64,000 nucleotides of DNA from Vibrio sp. FE10 (GCF_030297155.1 NZ_AP028068.1:496001-560000), one strand, 5' to 3'; shown: positions 50,548-59,478, counted from the first letter of the stretch. A program made the numbers and translations. The notes: generated by a model not told the origin, from the sequence alone.

Positions 50548-51395
50548 TGTATGTTGCCTTGCTTCTGTTGGGATGTGCATTACTACTGACAGTTGTCGCA
50601 CACTTGTCTTCTTTCAAACGAGATGTTGTCGCTGAGCGACTGACTCGCGTATCGAGCTACTCCTCTAAGTACACCACCGCTTCAAGTAAATGGCGCTTCC
50701 AAGGTGCAAAACCGCGACGCCAGAAGTTAACCCTCATTGGCTGGTTGAGTCCTAATGCAGAGACCTATTTTCTTGGCTTAAGACTACTGACGATGGCGAC
50801 TGGATCTATTGCTTGGTATGTCACTCGAATCCAAGTGCTTAACATGAACTCTGTGGCCGAATGTATCGCAATCGCCATTGTGGTCGGCATCCTGTTCGAC
50901 CGCATTCTAGATTGGCGCGTGAACCAAATCCGAATGCAAATTAGCCGCGTTATTCCTGATGCAGTCGATCTGATGGTGGTATGTGTCGCATCAGGTCTAA
51001 CACTCGAAGCGGTATTTCGCTGTGTCGGTGAAGAGATGCGTGCGATCTCTCCAGCATTGTCACGCGAATGGCTCCTCACTGCGACTGAGATATCGGTTCT
51101 TGATTCACCACAAACGGCACTTTCAAACCTAGACAAACGAGTCCAGCTTCCTGACATCAACAATATTGTGACCACCATGAATCAAGCACTTCAATACGGC
51201 ACGCCTCTCGCTGAAGCATTAAAGCTGATTGCCTCTGATAGCCGCCAATATCACTTCTTAGAGCTTGAAGAGTGGGTAGGAAAAATACCCGCTAAGATGT
51301 CGTTCCCTTTAGTGGTCTTCATCATGCTACCTGTCGTGGGCATTATTGTCGTGCCAATCATGTTATCCCTTAAACAAACTCTGGGGGGCTTATGA
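50544..51395 (+). CDS. tadC: Tad inner-membrane platform protein TadC
   Basis: The protein has 283 residues with the same overall plan as TadB: two N-terminal membrane helices, a T2SSF domain (about 125-250, IPDAVDLMVVCVASGLTLEAVF) and terminal hydrophobic helix FPLVVFIMLPVVGIIVVPIML. With TadB it forms the paired platform typical of Tad systems. The first two codons are both ATG, overlapping the tadB stop. Confidence 0.93.
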   Translation: MMYVALLLLGCALLLTVVAHLSSFKRDVVAERLTRVSSYSSKYTTASSKWRFQGAKPRRQKLTLIGWLSPNAETYFLGLRLLTMATGSIAWYVTRIQVLNMNSVAECIAIAIVVGILFDRILDWRVNQIRMQISRVIPDAVDLMVVCVASGLTLEAVFRCVGEEMRAISPALSREWLLTATEISVLDSPQTALSNLDKRVQLPDINNIVTTMNQALQYGTPLAEALKLIASDSRQYHFLELEEWVGKIPAKMSFPLVVFIMLPVVGIIVVPIMLSLKQTLGGL

Positions 51396-52132
51396 ACAAG
51401 ATCATTCTCTTGGGTTTAGCGCTGATTTTAGTCGGCTGCCAATCAACGAATAACATTGAAAAAGAGACCTCTGAAGACATGAAAGTTGCAGAGGTTGCAC
51501 TGATGAATGGCAAACCAGAAAGTGCCATGGAACTGTATCGAAAGATGCTGATATCGAAGCCTGATGACCCGCAGCTACTCTTGCTAATGGGGTCCGCTGC
51601 GAATCAAGCGAGTCGTTATGATGAGGCGTTGCATTACCTAAAACGTGGTATCGAGCTTAATCAATCGAGCGCGATTTACAGAGAACTTGGCCGTGCGTGG
51701 TTGGCGCTCGGTGAGCTTGAACAAGCAACAATAGCTCTCGAGGAATCTGTCAGGTTAGTAACAACTGATGACGTTGCCCAAAACAGTTTAGGCGTGAGTT
51801 ACTCGCTCAATAAGCAGTATTCAAAAGCGCGTGAATCTTACTCTCATGCCCTCAGCTTGATGCCATCCAGTAATGAGTATCGCAACAACTTAGCCATGGC
51901 TTGGATACTCGATGGAAAACCAGAGCAAGGGATCCGAATTCTGCACCCGATCTTTGTCCGAGGAGAAGCGAGCGTAAAGCTGCAACTTAATCTAGCACTG
52001 GCTTATGCGCTTTCTGGAGACAGTGCGTCCGCGAAAAGTATCGCTCGTGCACATCTATCTCAACCTGAGTTCGCCAACAATAGTCTTTATTACCAAGAGC
52101 TTGCTGCTAAAAATGAGCAGGGAGAACTGTGA
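51392..52132 (+). CDS. tadD: TPR lipoprotein TadD
   Basis: This 246-residue lipoprotein has a lipobox LILVGC (Cys16) and about four tetratricopeptide repeats between residues 35 and 240, including AMELYRKMLISKPDDPQLLLLMGSA and EALHYLKRGIELNQSSAIYRELG. It resembles PilF/PilQ pilotins and probably helps assemble the secretin. It is coupled to the neighbours by overlapping stop/start codons. Confidence 0.92.
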   Translation: MNKIILLGLALILVGCQSTNNIEKETSEDMKVAEVALMNGKPESAMELYRKMLISKPDDPQLLLLMGSAANQASRYDEALHYLKRGIELNQSSAIYRELGRAWLALGELEQATIALEESVRLVTTDDVAQNSLGVSYSLNKQYSKARESYSHALSLMPSSNEYRNNLAMAWILDGKPEQGIRILHPIFVRGEASVKLQLNLALAYALSGDSASAKSIARAHLSQPEFANNSLYYQELAAKNEQGEL

Positions 52133-52581
52133 TGCTCTCTCGTCAAAAAGGGGCGCAGACCGTCGAGTTTGCAATGTTGGTGGTACCGTTCCTGATACTG
52201 ATCATCGGTTTCTTTGAGATCTGCCGCCTGCTGTTGGTCAACATCATCCTTGATGTAGCCGTTAATGCGGGTGTTCGTGAGGCCAAGACACGGCCGATTA
52301 GTCCTATTTCAGACCAAGCTTTTGCCGAGACTATCGCAAAGTTCCCACTGATAGATAAGAGCAAGCTCGTCTTGGATCCATCGCCGCTATACGCCGAAAA
52401 CTTCTCAGATTTAGTTAATGAGAAACCGGTATCCAAAAGCAGAGCAGTGTTAGGCGAGTACAAGGTGTCTTACTCATTTTCATTTGCCTTATTGCCTAAT
52501 CTATCAACTCAGTTTTCTGAGTCTATCGGCGACATGACAACCTTGAAAAGAAAGGTACTGGTTAGTTATGACAACAAATAA
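52132..52581 (+). CDS. tadE: TadE-like minor pseudopilin
   Basis: The protein has 149 residues from the ATG at 52132 (GGAGAA 5 bases upstream). An N-terminal short leader precedes KGAQTVEFAMLVVPFLILIIGFFEICRLLLV, the TadE motif with Gly before the cleavage site and Glu at +5. Such pseudopilins are cut by prepilin peptidase and join the Tad pilus base or tip. The rest is periplasmic. It overlaps tadF by 14 bases. Confidence 0.9.
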   Translation: MLSRQKGAQTVEFAMLVVPFLILIIGFFEICRLLLVNIILDVAVNAGVREAKTRPISPISDQAFAETIAKFPLIDKSKLVLDPSPLYAENFSDLVNEKPVSKSRAVLGEYKVSYSFSFALLPNLSTQFSESIGDMTTLKRKVLVSYDNK

Positions 52582-53131
52582 AACACCTCGAAAAAAACAA
52601 GCGGGTTCAGCAGCGATTGAATTCCCCTTCGTTGTACTCGCACTCATGATCATTTTGTGGGGGCTTGTTGCTACCTACCGCTTATTCAACCTACAGACTC
52701 AGCTCGACAACGTGACATATAACCTAGTCAACGCCGTTTCACTAACGCACCTGAAACCAGAGCAAGGCCCAAACGGATGGCCTAATACGTTAAAGGATCA
52801 GCTTCTCGATCTCGCCGAACGTTATCTTCCGCAAAACATTAAGCGCAGCAATATTGGGCTGGTACTTGAAAGCCGTGTATTTGATACCACCGCTTCGAAC
52901 TGGGAATACAAGCCCATCATCCATGCCGGAATCACCTGTCAAAAGTACACACCCATCGATCAACTAGAGACACTTATCGTTGAGGGAAGCGGCGACCCTG
53001 CGTTAGTTGGAAGACAATCCACCTTGGTTCAACTCACTTTATGTGTGAATACACCGTTTGACTACAAGCGGCTCGATCTTCCTAAAACACTCTCAAGTTC
53101 ATCAGTTGTGATAGGAAAGCATTATGGTTAA
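52568..53131 (+). CDS. tadF: TadF-like minor pseudopilin
   Basis: The protein has 187 residues. The leader KKQAGSAAIEFPFVVLALMIILWGLVATYRLF shows the same G-x-x-x-I-E-F processing site and hydrophobic stem as TadE. The middle and C-terminus are periplasmic with two Cys residues. It was assigned as TadF by position between tadE and tadG. It overlaps both neighbours (14 and 8 bases). Confidence 0.86.
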   Translation: MTTNKTPRKKQAGSAAIEFPFVVLALMIILWGLVATYRLFNLQTQLDNVTYNLVNAVSLTHLKPEQGPNGWPNTLKDQLLDLAERYLPQNIKRSNIGLVLESRVFDTTASNWEYKPIIHAGITCQKYTPIDQLETLIVEGSGDPALVGRQSTLVQLTLCVNTPFDYKRLDLPKTLSSSSVVIGKHYG

Positions 53132-54338
53132 ACCAATATTCGGCAGCATTGCGCTTAAAAAACAGCAAGGCTCCATGACCATTTCATTCTTGGCGTTACT
53201 GTTTCCAGCGCTTTTCATCGCTGTTGGCACCCTGATGATCTCCGCACAAGTGATGGTTTCAAACCGAGCAGCGCAAGCCGCCGATTCGGCCGCATTAGCG
53301 TGTGCTTTTGCTGATACAGCCACACACCCAATGATGTTGGCTTACCAAGATTACTATAAGCCAACCCTAAAAGGCGTGAGTGGCTTAAAACCAGAAATCA
53401 TAGGCTCTGAATGCCGTATTAGCCTAGGCTATTCATTATCACCCTTACTGCCCAACTTCAAATATGAGAGCTATGCAAACAAGGTAACGGCGACAGGTGG
53501 TGGTTATAAAGGTGTGGTTGAAAGCAAGCACTCTTCGATTCCAACGGAGCTAGTACTGGTACTTGATGTGTCTGGATCGATGGGTTCAAACATCCAGTCA
53601 TTGAAATCCATTTTATCCAATGCTTTGAATACGATTCAATCTCAGAGTAAGAACGCTAACGATTTAGATTCAATTAGAATTTCAATCGTTCCTTTCGACT
53701 CTGGCGTTGCAGCGCAGCGCCCACCTTGGTTATCCAAAGAAGCAGCCGGAATCTACTGTATCGATGGGCTTAGCTATCGTAGTGGCAATTTCTCTGCGGC
53801 ACTGACCGTCGATAACCTAGCGACGCTTCACTCAGAGCGACCGGTGAAATTTACACCGCCAAGTCAATGGTTAAGCGACTGTAATCAAGATTCACCAATG
53901 CTGCCATTGACCAACGTATTTTCCCGCGTCCAAAACTCGATAAACAGCCTAACAGCAAATGGCGGTACTCGCTCTTATCACGGTTTGGTATGGGGAGTGA
54001 GGCAGCTTATCCCACGCTGGCAACAAGCATGGGGATTGAACGCCAGCACAGTACCCGAAACCAGAAGAAAATTGGTGCTTTTTACCGACGGAGATGACAG
54101 TGGAGACGCGTTCACCCAACTGGTTAACGCCGGGTTCTGTACTACCGCAATCAATCAATATGGCATCGAAATGAATTTCATCGGCTATGGCGTCAACCCT
54201 TCTCGAATCGCTCAATTCGAGAACTGTGCAGGGGATACACAACGCGTGTTTAGCGCCACGAATACCACCCAACTCAACGAGTATTTTTCCGACATTTTAG
54301 CCGTTGAATACTCGGCAACCATCAAACTCACTCGCTAA
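53124..54338 (+). CDS. tadG: TadG, VWA-domain Tad component
   Basis: The 404-residue protein begins with a pseudopilin-like stem (KQQGSMTISFLALLFPALFIAVGTLM). A von Willebrand A domain follows (about 140-395) with an intact MIDAS first motif DVSGSMGSN and a later FTDGDDSGD. TadG is needed for pilus anchoring or stability and binds a divalent metal through the MIDAS. AGGAAAG lies just before the ATG. This is the last recognisable tad gene, 84 bases before the thioredoxin gene. Confidence 0.9.
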   Translation: MVKPIFGSIALKKQQGSMTISFLALLFPALFIAVGTLMISAQVMVSNRAAQAADSAALACAFADTATHPMMLAYQDYYKPTLKGVSGLKPEIIGSECRISLGYSLSPLLPNFKYESYANKVTATGGGYKGVVESKHSSIPTELVLVLDVSGSMGSNIQSLKSILSNALNTIQSQSKNANDLDSIRISIVPFDSGVAAQRPPWLSKEAAGIYCIDGLSYRSGNFSAALTVDNLATLHSERPVKFTPPSQWLSDCNQDSPMLPLTNVFSRVQNSINSLTANGGTRSYHGLVWGVRQLIPRWQQAWGLNASTVPETRRKLVLFTDGDDSGDAFTQLVNAGFCTTAINQYGIEMNFIGYGVNPSRIAQFENCAGDTQRVFSATNTTQLNEYFSDILAVEYSATIKLTR

Positions 54339-54422
54339 TCAAAACAAAGCGTTTGATTCGAAACACCTGAATTTAAGCATTGAATTAAAAACAAACAAGT
54401 TAAAAACAATATGGAGAAAAAC

Positions 54423-54887
54423 ATGTTTACACGAGCCTTAGCGCTATTGGCGCTGTGCCTTTCTTTGCCAACATTGGCTTATCAAGAAGGGGATTCGCTG
54501 TCGCCAGACGTCATCGAAAAACTTCAACTCAACAAGGATGAACTGACCATTGTCGACTTCTTTGCAGAGTGGTGCGTCTCTTGCCGCGAAGAGCTACCAG
54601 AAGTTAATCAACTCTACACCGAACTCAAAGGCACAGGCGTCACGTTTAAAGGCGTTGATGTGGATGAAGATGTCGAGGTTGGCTTGGCGTTTCAAAAGCA
54701 GCTCGGATTGGAGTTCCCTGTTGTTAACGACCCTGAACAAGCGTTGATCGCAGAGTTTAAACCTATCGGTATGCCTGCGCTTTACTACATCTATCAGGGC
54801 AAGGTTATCAAGATTCGTTTTGGTGCCATTAACCACATTAGTGACGTGATAACTGACGACCTCACCCAAATGGGAGTGCAACTGTAA
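54423..54887 (+). CDS. Exported thioredoxin-like protein (TlpA/ResA type)
   Basis: The start at 54423 is preferred because GGAG at 54413-54416 lies 6 bases before it; an ATG at 54411 in the same frame would overlap that site. The product has 154 residues, with a signal peptide of about 18 residues (FTRALALLALCLSLPTLA) and a thioredoxin fold. The redox pair Cys51/Cys54 is in FFAEWCVSCREE, and the cis-proline region is IGMPALYYI. It probably acts as a periplasmic thiol reductant fed by DsbD, which is encoded four genes later. It is coupled to the DUF4266 gene as TAATG. Confidence 0.9.
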   Translation: MFTRALALLALCLSLPTLAYQEGDSLSPDVIEKLQLNKDELTIVDFFAEWCVSCREELPEVNQLYTELKGTGVTFKGVDVDEDVEVGLAFQKQLGLEFPVVNDPEQALIAEFKPIGMPALYYIYQGKVIKIRFGAINHISDVITDDLTQMGVQL

Positions 54888-55387
54888 TGCTAATCAAAGC
54901 CACCCTTGTTGGGCTATTAGCTATTCCAATGACTGTTAATGCGGCTCTTGAACTCGATCTTAGTGGTTTAGGAAAGAAGCCCGCAGAACAGCAAACAAGT
55001 AATAGCAGCACAAATAGCGATGGTCCTATCGTTGAAGAAGAGATCATCTCCAGCACCGTTTATTCAAGTGGCGGTGATTATTCAAACCCAGAAGCGAAAC
55101 GTGCAACCAGACGAAACATTGAGATGGTTAAACCCAAGGCAAAGCAACTGGTTATCGAACAGAAAGCACCTGAAGTGAGCAACAAACCTTCTGCTCTGGC
55201 TTTTGTTGATGAGTTTCTTGGTATTGAACCCGTAAAGCCTTGGGAAAAAGGCACATTGGCTCAAAAAGAGATGAAGCCCGGCGGCACAGTACCTGAATTC
55301 GACGTCTTTTCTGAAAAGGTATTCGCTTACAAACAAGGTTCCGTCGGCGGCAGTGGCGTTGGTGGCGGAGGCTGTGGTTGTAACTAA
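54887..55387 (+). CDS. DUF4266-like exported protein with GGGGCGCN C-terminus
   Basis: The protein has 166 residues with a signal peptide (MLIKATLVGLLAIPMTVNA), a low-complexity Ser/Glu-rich middle and a C-terminal DUF4266 module beginning VKPWEKGTLAQKEMKPGG. It ends KVFAYKQGSVGGSGVGGGGCGCN. The terminal Gly run with two Cys is the family's striking mark. DUF4266 proteins I know of are short and often lipoproteins; this one is longer and has no lipobox. The role is unknown. Its neighbours (thioredoxin, DUF3570, ApbE, DsbD) suggest that the Cys pair or Gly-rich tail is a redox or cofactor site. Confidence 0.82.
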   Translation: MLIKATLVGLLAIPMTVNAALELDLSGLGKKPAEQQTSNSSTNSDGPIVEEEIISSTVYSSGGDYSNPEAKRATRRNIEMVKPKAKQLVIEQKAPEVSNKPSALAFVDEFLGIEPVKPWEKGTLAQKEMKPGGTVPEFDVFSEKVFAYKQGSVGGSGVGGGGCGCN

Positions 55388-55436
55388 CCGCTCCTTCAAC
55401 GAATAAATCAGTACTTCAAAACAAAATAAGAAAAAA

Positions 55437-56663
55437 ATGAAAAAACTACCAATTACGCTGCTTAGTGCAGCGGCAGTGGCTAACGTTGCATTAGCTGAAG
55501 ATCATATCTCTGTTCATTACCTTAGCTATGAGGAATACGATGACAGAGTATCAGCCAATGACACTATGGTTTCGATTGAGAAAAGTATCGGCTTAGATTG
55601 GACATTAAACGCAGAGATAAGCTACGACAGTATTTCTGGCGCCTCACCAGCGTGGGGACCAACGACACCTCTTGCTTCGAATGCCGATCAGATAAGTCGC
55701 GCCCTAAAAACTCAACAAGCACAGAATAAAACCGACGAGGTTATTCGTGCAGGCTACGACCCTCATCGCAGTGGCTATGAAATCCAAAAAGTAGGCCTTG
55801 AAGACACCAGAAAATCCATCAGTTTAAGCGCGACCTATCGCGACACCTTACGTAATGAATGGACCTTAGGTGGCAACGCATCTCAAGAAGAAGATTATGA
55901 AAGCCTTGGCATTAACGCCAAAGGTTTGGTCTATGCCGATAGCACTAAAAACCGCTCTTACAGTCTAGGGGGCTCTGCCCTTTTCGATCAGACTCAAGCA
56001 TTCGGCAAATACTCGCTGGCTTCATCAAACAGCCAGAGCTGGGAAGACATTTTCACGGGCAGTTTAGAAGCCGGATTATCACAAACCTTCACGCCGAATC
56101 TATACAGCATTTTTACCGCTTACACGGGTTACCGCAGTGGCTATTTGAGCAATCACTATTTAACGGTTCTGCGTGAAGTTGATATCAATGACGACGGTAA
56201 AATCGATGACGATGAAGTGTTCTTGGGGCAAGATTCTCGACCGGATACGCGACTCTCTGGCGGTATTAATATCCAAGCCTTTTACTCATTGTCCGACAGT
56301 TTAAAAATCCGACCAAGATACAAATGGTTTATGGATGATTGGGGTGTAATGTCTCACCAGTTAGGCGGTAAATTATCTTGGCGAGTGAGTGAATGGTTAA
56401 CGTTAGCACCGGGTTATTTCTGGTACACGCAAGATGCGGCCGATTTCTATCGCGACCCAAGTAGTGCCGATCCTTCATTTGCTTCATCAGGCTACGCAAC
56501 TTCAGATCTGCGCTTGGGTAACTTCACCGCCAATGCCTATGAGCTAGGTGCGAGTATCAAGGTGCATAAGAAATTACGCTTAAATGCGCTTGCTGCATAT
56601 TACGAACAGAGCAACGGTTTTGAAGCGCAATGGTGGGCGGTTGGAGCAACCTATGAGTTCTAA
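55437..56663 (+). CDS. DUF3570 outer-membrane-like protein
   Basis: The 408-residue protein has a signal peptide (MKKLPITLLSAAAVANVALA) followed by many alternating amphipathic strands and a C-terminal aromatic residue (Phe), as in outer-membrane beta-barrels. The N-terminal strands read ISVHYLSYEEYDDRVSAND and SIGLDWTLNAEISYDSISGAS, matching DUF3570. An EF-hand-like acidic insert (DINDDGKIDDDEVFLGQDSR) occurs near residues 245-265 and may bind calcium. It lies between DUF4266 and ApbE genes; the apbE start overlaps its end. The function is unknown. Confidence 0.85.
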   Translation: MKKLPITLLSAAAVANVALAEDHISVHYLSYEEYDDRVSANDTMVSIEKSIGLDWTLNAEISYDSISGASPAWGPTTPLASNADQISRALKTQQAQNKTDEVIRAGYDPHRSGYEIQKVGLEDTRKSISLSATYRDTLRNEWTLGGNASQEEDYESLGINAKGLVYADSTKNRSYSLGGSALFDQTQAFGKYSLASSNSQSWEDIFTGSLEAGLSQTFTPNLYSIFTAYTGYRSGYLSNHYLTVLREVDINDDGKIDDDEVFLGQDSRPDTRLSGGINIQAFYSLSDSLKIRPRYKWFMDDWGVMSHQLGGKLSWRVSEWLTLAPGYFWYTQDAADFYRDPSSADPSFASSGYATSDLRLGNFTANAYELGASIKVHKKLRLNALAAYYEQSNGFEAQWWAVGATYEF

Positions 56664-57630
56664 TCTACCCTTTGTGCACCGCTTTCATGCGATGACAGTG
56701 CCGTGTGAAGTGCAAATTTTGTCGATTGATTTGGCTACCTTTCCAGAGACAAGTGCAACAGCAATCGCGACTGAGATAGAGCAAAACACACGCCGATTAG
56801 AAGACAAATATAACTTCTACTGCGACGACTCGTGGCTAACACAATGCATTAATCAACGATCATCATGTGATGTCGAACTCGATTCTGAATCTGCCGAGGT
56901 TTTCCAACACCTCGACCGATTAAGTCAACTGACCTTCGATACCTTTGATACTACGGTCGGCAGCATCAAACATCTTTTAAAACAGAAACCGAAGATGCTC
57001 CACAGTCATGCTTTCCAAGCCTTGTCTTCTGCTTTGGGTAAGCAAGCTTGGGAATTGAAAGGGACAATGGATCAAAAAGGGGCTGTCGATCTACAAGGGG
57101 CTGTCGATCTACAAAGGGCTGTCGATCTGCAAAGGACAAGGCTACACGTCCCTGACTCACGCACTCGTTTCGATTTTGGTGGCGTCATCAAAGAGTACGC
57201 CGTTGACCAAGCCGTAGAGATCGGCAAACAACTCGGCGCGACGTCAATGTTAGTGAACTTTGGCGGTGACATCTATGCGTTAGGCACCAAACCGGATGGC
57301 TCGACATTTAACATTGCTGTCTTAGACCCAAGAGACAATAAGACTCCATTTTTCGCAGTGCCCCTAACCAATGCAGCTCTGACGACTTCGGCTCACAGTG
57401 AACGCCAAATACAATTTGGTGACAAGACCACTTCTCATATCTTGTCGAAGCAGGATGTTGAGCAGAAGATCCTTTCTGTTACCGCTATCTCGTCATCCAC
57501 ATTGGAAGCCGGCGTGCTCAGCACTTCTCTGACACTAAACCCCAATATTTCGGTGCCGGAAGACAGCGCTGTTATCTACATCGACGATCAATTACACATT
57601 CACCAAAACACGGAGTTCCTTCATCCATGA
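56653..57630 (+). CDS. apbE: ApbE-type FAD:protein FMN transferase
   Basis: The start is the ATG at 56653, inside the end of the DUF3570 gene, with TTGGAG upstream; the 325-residue product has no signal peptide or lipobox. The ApbE core is present: RFDFGGVIKEYAVDQA (about 173-188), VNFGGDIYALG and ALTTSAHSERQ, where the usual SG motif is altered. ApbE proteins move FMN from FAD onto Thr or Ser of target proteins using magnesium. Three copies of GAVDLQ/RAVDLQ sit at residues 143-160. The absence of an export signal is unusual, because characterised ApbE proteins of this type are periplasmic. Its target is unknown; its operon partners are candidates. Confidence 0.88.
   Translation: MSSNLPFVHRFHAMTVPCEVQILSIDLATFPETSATAIATEIEQNTRRLEDKYNFYCDDSWLTQCINQRSSCDVELDSESAEVFQHLDRLSQLTFDTFDTTVGSIKHLLKQKPKMLHSHAFQALSSALGKQAWELKGTMDQKGAVDLQGAVDLQRAVDLQRTRLHVPDSRTRFDFGGVIKEYAVDQAVEIGKQLGATSMLVNFGGDIYALGTKPDGSTFNIAVLDPRDNKTPFFAVPLTNAALTTSAHSERQIQFGDKTTSHILSKQDVEQKILSVTAISSSTLEAGVLSTSLTLNPNISVPEDSAVIYIDDQLHIHQNTEFLHP
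57079..57132 (+). repeat. 18-base tandem repeat (three copies) inside apbE
   Basis: Three 18-base units (GGGGCTGTCGATCTACAA twice exactly, then one with two changes) encode GAVDLQ, GAVDLQ, RAVDLQ just before the active-site motif. The unit is in frame and copy number could vary between strains. Confidence 0.95.
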
Positions 57631-59423
57631 AGTGCTACCTACTTACGTTAATTCTATTGTTTAGCAGCTTTTTGCATGCTCAAGAAAACGAGTTTCTTCC
57701 GGTTGAAGAGGCCTTCCCCGTTTCATGGGAAGCCACAGACCAAGGCGCGGTCATCAGCTTTGATACACACAAAGGCTACTACCTGTATCAATCTCGATTT
57801 TCGTTCAAAGGGGAGTCTTCATTATCAACGTTAGAACCGATCTATTCGCTACCAGGTGAAGAGAAAGAGGACCCTAACTTTGGCAACGTCGTCGTGTTTC
57901 ACGAGCCCGTTACCGTTACTGTTCCTTATTCGGGAAGTGGCAAACTCACCGTGCGTTATCAAGGCTGCGCAGACAAAGGACTTTGCTACCTGCCGCAAAA
58001 GCTAGTGCTCGATTTGCCGATGCTCGAAACCGTATCTAAAGCGCTGGTTGAGGAGCCATCAAACTCTCTGGTTCAAACCTTAGGTGAGATCCGTGAGGAC
58101 ACGAATGGCTTGTCTTCGTTCCTATCCCAAGCCGGTAAGTTACAAGCACTGCTTGTGTTCTTCTTGCTTGGCCTAGGCTTGTCCCTAACGCCATGTGTAC
58201 TGCCGATGATTCCGATTTTGGCTAGCATCATCGGTGGCGAAAAAGCGATGACAGGCAAGAAAGGCGCGGCACTCTCTAGTTCCTATGTTCTGGGTATGGC
58301 GACCAGCTATGCAATGACGGGGATCTTAGTCACTACATTAGCAAAAGGGGTCAACCTGCAAGCCGCGATGCAACAGCCTTGGTTGTTAACTAGCTTTGCG
58401 GCGGTTTTTGTTCTGCTTGCATTGGCGATGTTCGGATTCTATGAACTCCAATTGCCTGTTGCCCTACAGCAAAAACTCAACAGCGGTTCAGACAAGCTTG
58501 GCGGCGGTAAGATCGCCAGTGTCTTTGCCATGGGCGCAATATCAGCCTTGGTCGTGTCACCTTGTGTCAGTGCTCCATTGGCTGGCGCGTTGCTTTACGT
58601 CTCAACCACTCAAGATTGGATGTTTGGCGGAGCGACTCTGTTCGTTATGGCTCTCGGTATGGGCGTACCGCTTATCGCTATCGGAGCTAGTGGTGGACGT
58701 CTATTATTAAGAAGTGGCGCATGGATGGTATACGTTAAGCAGGTATTTGGCGTGCTGCTATTGGCAGTTGCTATCGTGCTATTAAGCCGCTTTGTCGCTC
58801 CATCGATCATTATGATCTTATGGGCGCTGCTTGCTATCGGTACTGGTGTACATTTTGGGGCTTTAGAAGCTGCACAACCGGGTTGGGCGCGTACTCGTAA
58901 GCTCTCTGCTTTGCTACCACTGAGCTACGGTTTAATCTTGTTTGTCGGATTTTTCTTAGGTAATACCGATCCTCTAAACCCACTTGCAAACAGGGAGTCA
59001 GTCCAATCCGTTGCGAGCACTCCCTTTGAAAAAACAGACTCAATTGATCAGCTAGAACAACAGTTACAAGCCGCTGCCAATGCCGATAAAAAGGTGCTGG
59101 TCGATCTTTATGCGGATTGGTGTGTCTCTTGTAAAGTGATTGAGACCAACGTGTTCAATGACCAACAAGTGAGCCAACAGCTTAAAGAGTGGAAGACGAT
59201 AAAACTTGATGTGACAGAAAGCTCTCCCGAGCAAATGGCGTGGCTCAATGATAAGAATGTATTTGGCCCACCAGCGATTTTCTTTTACTCACCCGCCAGC
59301 GGTGAAATAGAGCCTGCGCGAGTGATGGGAGATATTGATAAAGAGGGGTTCAATAAAAAACTCAAACTTGCCAATAAGCTCGCTTACACACGAACAACAG
59401 AAGCTGATAGCCAAACGAACTAA
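57627..59423 (+). CDS. dsbD: Thiol:disulfide interchange protein DsbD
   Basis: The protein has 598 residues with a signal peptide (YLLTLILLFSSFLHA). The three DsbD domains are complete: N-terminal alpha domain with Cys114 and Cys120 in YQGCADKGLCYLP, the eight-helix beta domain with Cys190 (LTPCVLPM) and Cys313 (VSPCVSAPL), and the thioredoxin-like gamma domain with Cys499/Cys502 (DWCVSCK). DsbD carries electrons from cytoplasmic thioredoxin to periplasmic thiols. It overlaps apbE by ATGA and closes the operon. Vibrios usually have a dsbD elsewhere, so this may be a second, operon-dedicated copy (inference). Confidence 0.94.
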   Translation: MKCYLLTLILLFSSFLHAQENEFLPVEEAFPVSWEATDQGAVISFDTHKGYYLYQSRFSFKGESSLSTLEPIYSLPGEEKEDPNFGNVVVFHEPVTVTVPYSGSGKLTVRYQGCADKGLCYLPQKLVLDLPMLETVSKALVEEPSNSLVQTLGEIREDTNGLSSFLSQAGKLQALLVFFLLGLGLSLTPCVLPMIPILASIIGGEKAMTGKKGAALSSSYVLGMATSYAMTGILVTTLAKGVNLQAAMQQPWLLTSFAAVFVLLALAMFGFYELQLPVALQQKLNSGSDKLGGGKIASVFAMGAISALVVSPCVSAPLAGALLYVSTTQDWMFGGATLFVMALGMGVPLIAIGASGGRLLLRSGAWMVYVKQVFGVLLLAVAIVLLSRFVAPSIIMILWALLAIGTGVHFGALEAAQPGWARTRKLSALLPLSYGLILFVGFFLGNTDPLNPLANRESVQSVASTPFEKTDSIDQLEQQLQAAANADKKVLVDLYADWCVSCKVIETNVFNDQQVSQQLKEWKTIKLDVTESSPEQMAWLNDKNVFGPPAIFFYSPASGEIEPARVMGDIDKEGFNKKLKLANKLAYTRTTEADSQTN

Positions 59424-59443
59424 GGCCTACGCTAGATAAAATC

Positions 59444-59478
59444 AAAATCGCCCAATCATAAATTGGGCGATTTTTTCT
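59444..59478. terminator. Bidirectional terminator after dsbD
   Basis: The 13-base stem AAAATCGCCCAAT/ATTGGGCGATTTT has a 5-base loop and a T-run. It lies between convergent dsbD and the phosphotransferase gene. Confidence 0.9.
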
